Shown one piece after another: positions 35,650 to 47,404 of a stretch of DNA of 64,000 bases. The translations under genes were made by a program, and so were the position numbers. The first letter of the stretch is position 1; every line of letters begins with the position of its first letter. The notes beneath the pieces were generated by a model. That model searched no databases. It was not told the origin of the DNA and saw only the letters and a program-made list of their open reading frames with translations. The DNA comes from Epiperipatus broadwayi (Eukaryota > Onychophora > Udeonychophora > Euonychophora > Peripatidae), in assembly GCA_028023455.1 (NCBI GenBank), contig JAQFVV010000232.1, positions 248,001-312,000 on the forward strand, read 5' to 3'.

Positions 35650-38600
35650 CGTAATCAATGTGTGTTAAATAAATTTATAACTAAAACATTTAACTGAATT
35701 TCTATAATATCCACATTATGGGAATTCATTTTCTGCTGATGACTCAGTATGGTTTTATCTCTTTGTTAGAATTTTTTAAGGCCTTTATTATGTTATTAAA
35801 TTCACTAACCATACCAATAAATTCATCTTGGAGTCTCATGCTTATCTGAATAGTATTTTAACTTTTGTATGAAACTCTGAAAAACCTTTTTTGTAACTCA
35901 CTATAAACTTTCCAATTTGTTCTTTCAGTTTCTAATTTTAATTCATTGCTGCTTTTGAAAATGTTACTTCATCTGCCCAGGAACTGAAATTTTATTTTTC
36001 ATTAAAATTGCTACTATGAACACCTTTTCTTCTGATCAAGACTAGTATGTGAGGCTTTGACATACCACATAATACTTTAGTAAAGATTGAAGTAATAAGC
36101 AGGATTTGGAGGTAATATATAACTTGACATTTTTATTGTCATAACAAACAAATATTATTAATAGGATTTTTTTTTTAATTTTGGGAATTATTAACAATTG
36201 TTGAACCATTCCATAAATAAATTGGCTGTAACAAAAAATTTTAGTGTTCTTAGACTATATGTAGAGGATTTTTATTTTTATTCTCTAGGCTGGGGATTCT
36301 TACATTGTTAGATTAATCATATTATTTATAGTAGCAGGATTAATTTATCCTTCTATGATATAAAATATTTTGCCTGCTTTACCGTGTTGTGAATTCGTGT
36401 CCATTTTAATACTTTCTTCCATAATACCCAATTTTTATCACAAATAAACATTTGTTTTAGAAGTTCTCTTTTTTCTTCAGTTCAGTCAAAATCTATAGTA
36501 ATTTCATTATTGAAAGATATAATCTCTTCTGAAATTTAAATGTTTTTAAGTTTATATTGATTACCAAATTTTTACAACTGTCTTTTATTTCCAGTAAATT
36601 GCTTAATGTTACACTTTCCAGTGGATTCCTTCATAAAATCTTCAGATAGACTCAATCTTTTGTGTTGCAACATATTCACTCACAAATTTAAAGCTTTTTC
36701 ATCTTTACTGAATACTTGTCATGTATTGTAAATGTAACTTTACCAATTTTGAGAACACAATTTTTTTTTCCATTTTGTGAATTGACAATTCATTTTAATT
36801 GAATATCTGGACAGCTTCAGCATATAACTTTTTTCTTTTTCAAACCAACCATTTTGTTTCATAATAAAGGAAGCATATAGCTTCTTTTTAGCTAGGAAGA
36901 ATTGTTATCATTATTTTTGTATTTTGAGGCTATTTTAAATAAAATTTTGTTTTCTTAATTCATAGTGGAAAAATAACTAATGCAATGATTTGACTAAGAT
37001 TGGAACATTTGGAATGAATGGGTATGTGATTCTTATAGTGTGTAAGACAAGAAAATGACTATTGCCTTATGAACAAATAAATACATTATATGTGAAATTA
37101 TAAATTTCTGATTTTATTTTATTTTTTATATTTTTAAACCATAGATAATTGAATTCATGTGTTTTAAAAGTGCTGATTTGAGAGACCATGAATATAACTG
37201 TAAATATTTTTAGGCTTGTGAGTTTATTAATGTTATTTTCCAAGTATAACATCTATATATAATAATTATTTTTATATTATGTATGTGAATTATTTTTTTT
37301 CTTTTCTTCCTTTTCACAAATGATATCTAAAACAAATGAATAACATATAATTAAAAGTTTTTAATTAATAGTTTGTTCTAATTTTATGAAAGTGTTCAAA
37401 AGAGTAGAAAAATATAAAATAATACTAAAAAAAATAATGCCTAAAAGTAAATTTAGAATTGTTCAGGTTATGATTCTTAATAGATATGAAAGTAGATCTA
37501 TAAAAAAGTGGAAAATACTTTTAAGTTGTAAAGAGTGAACCAAAAGGTCTTAACTCATTTTAAAATGTTATTTAAAAAAATCCCTATATAAAATAAGAAT
37601 GCAAAGCATCTTGTGAGCCTTTTAACTTTTCATATTATATGAATTGTTTGAAATGTTGTGGCCTGTTATTATATAAGTTCATTGTATTAGGCAATGAAGT
37701 AAATCTTTTTGTGTTAAATTTATTTTAAGAATGCGTTTGCTAAATTTTTTCAGCATTATTTTCATGTGCTTGATCTTTTTTTTTCTCTCTCTCTATCAAA
37801 AACTCTTTACTTTCTTAAAATTTTTATACTAGACAAAAATGCTATTAAAACTTGACAAGTCTTTTTTTAAAAAAAAGTGCTTATATAACAAATTTCATTT
37901 TAAAAAAACAATCAGAAGTAATCATTTTTATTAGGAATATCTGCTTGACCTCTTTTAAAACAAAAATAAACTTTGTTAATATATGTTTTTTTATAAAAAG
38001 AAAATAATTTAGTCTTTACTGTATACTAGTAAAGATTATTAAGAATATGATAGAAATTTATAGTTGATATCTCCTGCAGTAGATAAAATTATAACAAAAA
38101 TTCACAACTGAAGTAGAATAATGAGAATTAAAATTTAATTTTTTGTTAATATTCCTTTAATAAGATCTGAGCATCCGCTTATTCATGTAAAAGAGTTTAG
38201 TGACAATATCAGTCATCTCATTGTGTTAACTAAGTCAATTTTGTTATTAACAAACACACTTTTTTTTATTTAACTTTTTTCTATAAATGATTCTCCTAAA
38301 TAATCCAATAAGAATGTCTGCATATGATCTCTTATCTTTAATTTTACTTTTTTAATAAATGTTTTTCTGAAAAACTCAAATCAAAAGTGTGTATATATGA
38401 TCTATTTTTAATTTTACTTTTTAAATGCTCACTATTGTTGCATCTCTGTTTACTAGAACATTTGCATTTGTACAAATTTTGAATACATAATCCATGTGAA
38501 ATAATAGTGAGTAAACTTTTCTTATTTATTCATCAAAAAAAGAGAAAAATGATTAATTGAATTGTATAAAGATAAAAATAAATAATATCTATTAATTTAA

Positions 38601-39235
38601 CATGTCCATAAGAAATCTTGCAATATTCTGAATGAATGCTATGTTCTCTGCCCAAAAACAGATAGATAAAAAATAAAATAAATCAAATAATTGTTAGAGA
38701 AATCATGATGTTAAGATTTTTCATCAGAATATTACAATCAAGTGGTAGCTCATGATCATCACCAGTAGTTTGCCATTTTTAGCTATCCTTTTAACAAAAT
38801 TTATTCTAATATCTTAAAAATTATATTATAAATTTTAATTTATAATATAAATCTTTAAGGCATATATTCTAATCACATATGTATACCTAAATGTGTTACG
38901 GGGGGATGGGGGCAAAAACAGAACAGAGAGTAATGGAAAATTCCAACTAATATTAATGGATTAAGAGCTGGGAAAGATTATAATATTTAATTATGATTTG
39001 GCTAAAGTGCATAGATTGGAGTTTATAATACTGTAGTAGATAGTCATGTTATTATACTATTATAATATTATGATGATTACATAACCATGATATAAATGCA
39101 CAAGATATAATGGAGCATTGGTAGAATATGAGCTATAATCTACCAATATGATACCAATATCCAGATAGCTGGATTGGAAGACATATGGATGTCTGAAAAT
39201 TTCAGAATTTCTACTTAATAGTTATACATTAGATC
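35650..39235. other. Unassigned AT-rich sequence
   Basis: No gene, RNA or clear repeat is seen over about 3.6 kb. A 13-bp microsatellite (TC/CT) lies near 37784. Composition is uniformly AT-rich, as expected of an intron or a gene desert. Confidence 0.5.
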
Positions 39236-39239
39236 AAGT

Positions 39240-41330
39240 GCTGTGCTTGTCCTGGTATTTTTAATCTAATGCTTGAATATGAGCCAGTAAATGAAAAAAT
39301 TCTGATGGTTCCCATAAGAGTTCCATGAATAGATCTATTAATCATACTGTATTATATCAATGACAGAAGCAACAGATGAAGATGTGCATAATACTATATA
39401 ATGTTGCTATCATTTTGTAAAAAATAGGAAAATAAAGACACTACTATATGAAACAAATGCCAAAGTTGATAAAAAAGTTGATGGTAGTTTGACTAGGAGA
39501 TATGGACTTAGGGGAAGGGGCTTAACATAGCCAGAAAAATGATTTAGTTATCATAAATACAAAGTTTCCACAACATAAAATAAAAAGAGACTTAAAATCA
39601 AATTGACTTTATCATAATTAAAAGCAAATGGGAAAACAGTTTTTAGATAAAAAGATGTATCCAATAGTTCATTTAGAATCAGATTATCAGTTTTTTGGTT
39701 GTGAACATAAAGATAAAATGACTTTATCAGGAAGAGGAATGAATGTAGACAACATACACAGTATAATTAATGATAGATTATCAGAATGTATTTGCAGATT
39801 AACAAATCATTTTAAATACCTGACTAAGGATACTGACAGAAAGATGATAGCAGTAGTTTTAAAATTATTATATTGAGATTGCATGGGAAATTATGGGAGA
39901 TGAAAGGAAAAGAAGGGTGATTTGATTTGTTGTTGGTACAAATAATATGAATGAATGACAGAAAAAGAAGAATCAAGAACTATGATCCTGTACAATATAC
40001 AGTGTTGAAATGAGAGGTACAGAAAAGAATGAAGAGAAATGAATATACATAACTTGAAAGACAGGATGAACATGGTAATATTAAGAAAATATTTTAATTA
40101 AGAAAAAATTACAAGAAAGTTTAGACCAATAATGGTTACAATAAAAAAAAAAGACTAAATTAGTGTGTTAATTGACATCTAGAAGAGCTGGTCTGGCATT
40201 GGAGAGAAATTTGTGAAAATATACAAAGATAACATAATAGCATTTGACAAATCAATAACAAAATGTGCACTATCTCTATTAATAAATGAAATAGCAAAGG
40301 TTAAATTAAGAATTGCTAGTTGGAGATCACCAATAATAGATGAAGTACTGATACAATTATTAAAAAAAAAAGAGACTCAATTATAAATAAGTCTGAGAAC
40401 TGGTATGTTGCTACCAGTCAGTGTTATAATTATAGAACAATAATTTTAGTTTCATATGCTAGAAAGATAATGTTGAAAATAATATTTGATGCAATAGAAG
40501 CAAAAGTGGAAGCATGAATTGCCATAAAAACAGACAGGTTTAAATTCTGATGAGAAACAGCATATCAGATAACTAGTTTAAACATTATATTTAATAAAGT
40601 TAAAATATTTCAAAAGCCATTCTGTCTTTGTTTTCTAGATTATCAAAAGGCTTTTGATTCCATATGTCATGACAAGCTTTGAATAGTAATGTTAAATATA
40701 GAATATCTTTCATATTTGATACTATCTTCCTTATGTGAGAAACAAAAGATCAGATTGGAGGATTAGATATGGTTGGTTAAAAGTGAGATAGCATTGTTTA
40801 TTATCATAGTTATTCAATATTGTAGCAGACTTGACAATGAAAGAGACGAATAGTTTTCAGAAGGGATGATTCTGTATTGTAGAAAATTAAGTATTGCAAT
40901 TAGTAATAAGCAGATGATATAGTTCTAATGGAAGAATTACAAGATCTGGTAAATTGATTGATAAGAGCTGAAGCAGACTATGGACTAAAATATAAGCAAG
41001 ACAAAGATAATGGGATTAGATGGGAGAATAGTAGAGATAAAAATTGAGTGTTCAACTGAAACAGGTTCTCACTTTGGCTATTTGGACTTCAGACTAAATC
41101 AAGATAAAGAATGTAATATAAAAATAAATGCATGATTTCTGACAACATCAAAGACATTTACAAAGTTAGTGCTTGTGTGGATAAGAAAAATATAAGAATG
41201 CAGACCAAATGTAAACTACTTAAAGCTTTAATACAGTTTATTGCAACAAATGGATACAAGAAATGGACATTTAGGAAAGAAGGGCAGACAAGGATTGATT
41301 TTAAAATGAAGTGTTATTAAAGAATGCTTG
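39240..41330 (+). pseudogene. RTE-like non-LTR retrotransposon, family 2, copy 1
   Basis: Fragments in changing frames follow the LINE order. In the endonuclease, NKDTTI and NAKVDKKVDGSLTRRYGLR near 39430-39510 match the usual GDFNAKVG...RYGLGERN, and FPQHKIKRDLK with the FIII segment follow near 39570-39620. In the RT, FLDYQKAFDSICHDKL at 40631-40678 is the first catalytic Asp motif, and ADDIVLMEELQDLVN near 40910 is the second. A thumb segment with GYKKWTF follows near 41250. The open frame 39628-39876 is part of the decayed sequence, not a separate gene. Many stops are present. Its motifs differ from the RTE at 57.6-60.5 kb, so it is another family. Confidence 0.75.
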
Positions 41331-41344
41331 GGTCTAAACATTTT

Positions 41345-42330
41345 TATTCATTAAGGCTAGAATATTTCAATAACTATTCTGCCTCTGTTTTACAGATTAT
41401 CAGAAGGATTTTGATTCCTTAAGTCATGGTAAACTTGGAATTAAATATGGATTATCTTCCATGGTATAACAGCTATTTTCTGTATATAAGAAACAAAAAA
41501 CCAGAATGGAGCAAAGTAAACAAATGTGGACTATATTTGAATGGCTAAAAGTGTGAAAGGGTTATGTATGTATTGACACTATATTGATCAATACAGCAGC
41601 AGACTTGACAATTATAGAGGCATTGGATGGTTTTCAGGGAGGAAGATTCTATAATGTATGAAGATAGGTATCGCAATTTATCAATATGCAGATGATATAG
41701 TTCTGGTGAAAGAATTCAAAGATCTGGTAAATAGATTGATAAGAACTGAAGCAAAGTATGAATAAGGCTAAATACAAGCAAGATAAGTGTAATATGATTA
41801 GATGGAAGAATAGTAAAAATAAAAATTGAAAATGTCCAATTAGAACAAGTTTGAATTTATATATTTGGACTTCAGACTAATTCAAGATGGAGAATATAAT
41901 GCAGAAATAAATTCATGACCACTGTTGTCAGTAAATACATTTACAAAAATATAGAGATATATGGATACAGACAAAATATAATCTACTAAAAACATTGATA
42001 TAACACATTGCAACAAGTGGATACAAGCATGGATATTGATAAGATGAGTGGAGAAGGATTGATGTTTTTAAAATGAAATATTATTGAAGAATGTTTGGAA
42101 TGCCTTGTAGGGCTAAGAGAACTAATAAATAGATTTTAAGGAAATAATATACATAAAGTACACTTAATCTGTTATGGAATAAATTATGGTGAATATAGTA
42201 TCTTTTTACTGGAAATGAGATATAGTAAACTAATACAGTCATTAATGTAAGGAAATTGAAGAGGTAGATAATTATTTAGATCTATTGGCATCAACTAAAC
42301 TAAATGAAGGAAATAATTATAGAAGCATGT
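41345..42330 (+). pseudogene. RTE-like family 2, copy 2 (5'-truncated)
   Basis: Directly after copy 1 the RT begins again: FTDYQKDFDSLSHGKL at 41389-41436 and QYADDIVLVKEFKDLVNRLI near 41683-41742 correspond to the same motifs in copy 1. Then LEQV and a C-terminal domain with ECLECLVGLRELTN near 42090 follow. The head-to-tail order shows either a second insertion or a tandem duplication of the locus. Confidence 0.75.
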
Positions 42331-42339
42331 TACAGGCTA

Positions 42340-43435
42340 ATATTTGAAAGACAATTTGTTGTAAGCTGCTATTAATCAATATTGTTTGCCTATTTTAATG
42401 TGTGATTGTGAAACAGAACTATGAATTCTAAAATGAAACTAAATTTGATAATGACATAAAGAAATACAATGAAAAAAACAAGGAAGAGTAGAAAAGAAAA
42501 TGAATAGATTTGATTCCAGACTGCAATTATTGTAAAAAAGAACTTAAATGGAGAATGGCTCTGCATATAGCAAAGAAAAATGATAATTAATATAATGGGC
42601 AATTTGTAACTACCACAACCAGCATTTTCCAAAAAAACTTTTTTTTTAGAGAAGATAATATTTGAAAGCTTGCTAAATCATTATGGAAAAGGAATATTGT
42701 GAGACAAAATTTGTTTTGTTGTAGCAAATAATTGGATAAGAAAACAGTTATTAAAAAACTGATGGGTTTAACTGAAGCGAAATGGCATGACAAAATTAAA
42801 AATAAAAGAAAATACGGAAAATTATTCATTAGAGTCTTATAATGTAGTGATAACACATTTACACACTGCTAATGACTTTAGGATTGAAACAAGTAGTTAG
42901 ATTATAGTGAACCAAATAACTATTGGTTAGTAAGTAGGTTTCTAGTTTTTTTAAGATGGAAGCTATAACAAAGAATAATTCAGATCTTCACTGTCTGGAA
43001 ATTGGTGATGAATAATGGCATGGATCTCTGGTTTTCTATGGGCTATTTAAAGGATATTTTATCTTATTTCACATTAAAAGAATTGGACAGGTCTAGCCCT
43101 ACATATTCAATCATTCACTTTTGTCAGCGTTGATTATGATATTTAAAAGCTTCTATTTAATTGTATCATTTCTGAAACACAGGGTACCATCAAACCTGCT
43201 GATATTCACAGATAGATACTATAAGTATTTGCATAAAATGTATTCTCAACCAGAAAAGTTATTCGAAATTGCATGGATATTAGAATATTATTAAAACATT
43301 GAAATTGTTACAAGACAAGTTGAAACCTGCAAATAAATCAAAATAAAAGTTTAGAATTGTTGTGGAAAACTTTTTTTATTTAATTATCTGCCTACACAAT
43401 GTCTATAATACTGCAAACTGTTTAAGAATATAAAT
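42340..43435. other. Unassigned sequence
   Basis: It is AT-rich with stops in all frames. Frames on the - strand near 42390-42856 are Phe/Ile-rich and not convincing. Confidence 0.45.
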
Positions 43436-43439
43436 CCAT

Positions 43440-43733
43440 CTTGTAATTTCACTCCAAGTGAATCACTTAAAACAACTTACATAATCAGAGAATTAGTTTT
43501 ACATGAATGCTTCCACAATTAAAAATCTTAGTATAATTAAAAATATTGTTATTGGTATAAAGAATAATAATATTCAGCCCATAATACAAACTGTTCAAGA
43601 TCATAAATTTGACTATTTAGCATCTTTAAATTTAATCTCACTCCAATTGAGTAAATTATTTAAAGAAACTTACATATTCAGAGATTATGAAGAAGTAAAG
43701 AATCTCTGTTTACATGGATGCTGTATCATCTAA
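43440..43733 (+). repeat. Diverged duplicated segment with an open frame
   Basis: A 76-codon frame (43503-43733) covers NLSIIKNIVIGIKNNNIQPI and ends LCLHGCCII. The segments 43430-43510 and 43610-43725 share ACTCCAAxTGA, AACTTACATAxTCAGAGA and TTACATGxATGCT, showing an old tandem duplication. The frame is Asn/Ile-rich; whether it was ever translated is unclear. Confidence 0.4.
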
Positions 43734-43757
43734 ATATCTTTTTAAGAAAACCAACAG

Positions 43758-43814
43758 GCTTATGTTAGTGATATAATAAGCAGAACTCCAAGAATTGAAA
43801 TGAAATGCATGCAG
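43758..43814 (+). CDS. Candidate internal exon (AYVSDIISRTPRIEMKCMQ)
   Basis: AAACCAACAG precedes 43758 and ATGCAG|GTGAAA follows 43814, so both ends fit splice consensus, although the acceptor has a short pyrimidine tract. The 57-nt segment starts and ends in phase 0 and encodes 19 residues of normal composition. An alternative acceptor at 43746 would extend it by 11 nt and start it in phase 1. It lies upstream of two more + strand candidates. No protein family is recognised. Confidence 0.3.
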
Positions 43815-44536
43815 GTGAAATTTGATTCTTTGGATATTACGAATAATATTTTGTTTTTATTTTCTGACTTCCCCAAAATTTCTGATATATAAGCCTTGCT
43901 TTTCAATACGAATTAAACACTGGATGAGCAATCAAATAATTAATTGATTCAGCAAAGATATAAATAGATAATTTAAATGTGCTTGATAAAATTACAAATA
44001 TGGATTCACTTAGTGTTTAAGTTGTGAAATTTTTTTTAGAAATCTTATACAATTATATATTTAATGAAGTGTTTTTAATGTAAATTTGAAATATTAATTT
44101 AATTGCAAATTCTCTATAATTGTCGGTTAATTTTCTTGAATTGTGAATATTTTGAATTTATTTAATTTTGTTTTTTAAAGATTTGTATTGTTATTTATCA
44201 TATTATTTTTATTATCACATAAAAAAAAGACTGTGATAATTGAGGCACTATATTGGGAAGGAATTTCAAAATTAATCAAAATAATTAAATATTTTCTGGA
44301 AAAAATAAATCTAAAGTGTCATTTTCAAGGTTTGCCTCAGGCACCAAAATATATTGATATGAGCTGATTGCACACCCACACACATAGATATGCTAAAGCT
44401 AGAGAGCACTTCAATTACATAAACAATTACAAAGAGGTAATCTAAAACATTACATAAAATATTTAGTACTGTAAATTCTTATATATTACATATATCTATA
44501 CGTGTTTATAAATATTTAATTTCAATATTTATTTAG

Positions 44537-44620
44537 GAAGATAACCCAGAATTGGATCAACAAATGGCACATCTAACTACTCAGTGTGTTTTTGATCGGA
44601 ATCTCAAGTTCACCGGGCAA
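44537..44620 (+). CDS. Candidate internal exon (EDNPELDQQMAHLTTQ...)
   Basis: ATTTATTTAG ends at 44536. The phase-0 frame then reads EDNPELDQQMAHLTTQCVFD and on to KFTGQ, with a possible donor at GTTTAT (44621) or GTGTGA (44630). Both donors keep phase 0. If unspliced, TGA at 44633 would end the protein after YLV. The composition stands out against the Asn/Lys/Ile-rich background. I rate it the best of the exon candidates, but the family is unknown. Confidence 0.4.
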
Positions 44621-44639
44621 GTTTATCTCGTGTGAAAGA

Positions 44640-45970
44640 TTTGACAAATAGCATTTCTGAAATGATCATTCATCTCAGGAGAGGCAAATTGTTTTGTCCA
44701 TAAATTAAAGTATGAAATAATAAATTTATGGAATTGTACATTAATTGCAATATTTAAATATTTTGATGATGATGTATTCACCCAATACATATACTTATCT
44801 TTTTTTTTGAAAAGAGTAAGTTTATAAAATAATTTTAATTAATGACTTGCTTCTCCTCTTCCTGTCCTGTCTGACTGGTATTTAACAGCATTTCAACTTC
44901 TGAACTAAAAGTTAATAAAAAAAATTGCTTTGATCATGTCATAGGAACTCCAAAAGTTAAGAGATGTAGTACTTTTCTACCACTAAATTTGTGTTTTATA
45001 TATATATATTGTATATATTTAAACATTTTATTATTAACTAATAAAACATTTTTTACTCTTTATTAGTCCCTCAAGTCAGTATTCTAGCAATAAACAAGTA
45101 CATAAATTGATACAAATACAAAACAAGATACTTTGGGGTTAGTGCTGCTGTGACATAATTGTCCGGCCATAATTATTCTAACTTCGCAAATTATTCTAAC
45201 ATGTTAGGTTTGTTATTTTTGTAAAGATTAGCAAACATATTTAAAAAATGAGTTTTTGAATTCAACTAAATTTTAAAAAATTATTATGAATATGAACTTT
45301 ATATTTAAAAAATTTGAATTCAGGTTAATTTTAAAAAATTATTATGGATAAGATATAAATAAAAGAATTTTTGTATTAAAAAATTAGTAAACAAAAGCAG
45401 TTTTTGACATTCAGTTTATTTAATTCAAATCTTTTATTTATATTGTATTCAAAATATTTTTTTTAAATAAAACATTTGCTAAATCTGAAGTGATACTTCA
45501 CAAGCAATGAAAATGTATTCTCAAAGTTATAATAATTATGGCCCAACAATTACATTACAGCAGAGCTAATCCTAATGTATCCTAAACAATTTTATGCACA
45601 CATGTATGTCATTCATCATGATGAACTTTTATAAAAATCAACATAAGTAATATTTTTTTATATGTAAATGCACAAACGTGCGTCCTATATGTGCATTATA
45701 ATAGACCCATAAATATCACATGTTATATCCAATTTAAATTTTAATACAAATAACAAAGCTAAGAACTTAGTTACATCAGTTAATTTGACCTTTTATTATT
45801 CAATTAAACTTGGTTCTCCAAGTCATTTTTTGTTTATAAAAAAAAGTCTGAATGAATATTCCATATTCATTACTTGTTTTTGCTGTTGTCATTGCTTTTT
45901 TTTTATTATTTATTTATATCACTTCATCATAATAACTCTTAAAAGATTCTTTACATTTTTTTTCTTATGT
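44640..45970. other. Unassigned AT-rich sequence
   Basis: Nothing is recognised. The frame at 45785-45994 is mostly Phe/Ile/Cys from T-rich DNA and overlaps the tRNA-like segment. Confidence 0.45.
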
Positions 45971-45974
45971 GTTA

Positions 45975-46060
45975 TAGCTTCAGCCAGGAAGTGAACCCAC
46001 TAACCCGGGACAACTGCTTGTAAAGCAGCTGTCACTGACCTCTCGACCACCAATCTTGAC
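45975..46060 (-). pseudogene. tRNA-like pseudogene or SINE head (Val-TAC-like)
   Basis: On the - strand it reads TGGTCGAGAGGTCAGTGACA (A-box and D-arm-like), then GCTGC-TTTACAA-GCAGT, a 5-bp anticodon stem with loop TTTACAA (anticodon TAC), then GGGTTCACTTCC (B-box-like). The acceptor and T stems do not pair well, so it is not a functional tRNA. A tRNA-derived SINE head is the likely alternative. Confidence 0.4.
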
Positions 46061-46064
46061 ATTG

Positions 46065-47090
46065 CTCTTTTTAAGGAATAATTACAATAAAGTGACATTA
46101 CAAAAAAGCAATGATAAAAGCAGAAACTTTTTTAAAAAAAATAAAATATGACATGGTGAACCAAACATTTTTTTAAAAGCTCATTGTAAAATAAGATATT
46201 AGATGTGTTATAATAGAAATAATTCAGAAGTTGGTTATTAAATGATACCTATTTTTATTTCATAATGAGTTTTTTCCAGGATCTTTTGGTGTTTTAAATC
46301 ATATAAATGGTAGACGTTTGATATATCAAAAAGAAAAATATTTTTAAAGAATTAATAATCAATAAATTCAAAATAAAATTTACTAAAGAATAAATGTCAA
46401 ATTCTATAAATTTCCTTCATATAATATTCATAATATGAAAATAAATATCTAGCAATAAAATGTATTATTACAAATGCAGATATTAGAAGAATTGTGTGAA
46501 TTGATCCATTGCAGTCATTATGTCATACGATTAAAAATGTCAAAAAAAAAAAGATTTGTTAACTTGTGATTAAAATGAAAATTATAGCTAAATCTATTTT
46601 GTGATTATTATATGTATCATGAGCTGCAAAAAAGAGTTTGCTAATAACTGAAATGAGACTGATGCATTAATGAAACAGGTGGCAAATTATTAATGTTCAT
46701 TTCAGACAATCTTGTCATTACAAGTAAGCCTTTCAAGGGAATTTTTCATACAGTAAATAATTATGGATAGCTTATTTTGATAAGTTTATTGGCTTTGGTT
46801 GCGAGTTTACATAAAAAAAAACACCATGGTTTTTCTGCATGTCTAACAGTTCTTAACTGAGATGTTAAATACGATTTTTTGAAGATTGAATAAGTAGTTA
46901 TGTGTGTGAAGTTCATTATCTTTTATATTTATAATTATTACAAATAAAAATAAATTATGGTTCTCATTTCATGAAAGCTATAAAGTTATCAACCAAGGCA
47001 GGAATTGGTGATTGGAGGCAGAGAATATTAAGAATTCTCAAATTACAGTTCTAGGCAAACATTTTCTTCTATTTACTGCAGATAACTTTC
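46065..47090. other. Unassigned AT-rich sequence
   Basis: Nothing is recognised in either strand. Confidence 0.5.
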
Positions 47091-47094
47091 AAAT

Positions 47095-47400
47095 CAAGAA
47101 AGACTGCAAAAATTGTAAAGAACTGTCAAATATTAAATGATTAAATGGGACATTGTAGGACTTTATGAAATTAAAAGAAAAGACAATTAACTTGAAAAAA
47201 TAGACATTCTATAAAGGTACAAATATAAGTGGAATAGGATTCATTATAAATAAAAAATGTAACCACAATGTGGAAATTAATGATATATCAATCAGGGTGA
47301 CAAGATTAATTATTTAAATTAATGGATAATACCAAATGCAGATAATTCAAGTTTAGTCCATCTCTCCCTGCAAATTCTCATTCTGGTAAAAAATAGATTT
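47095..47400 (+). pseudogene. RTE endonuclease N-terminal fragment
   Basis: IKWDIVGLYEIKRKD near 47140 matches IKWDIIGLCEVKKGE of the RTE at 60.4 kb. GIGFIINKK then follows near 47235. YQMQIIQV near 47335 matches the same element's YQMQIIQVYAP, with a stop right after. Only the first ~100 codons of the endonuclease are left. Confidence 0.75.
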
Positions 47401-47404
47401 TTGT

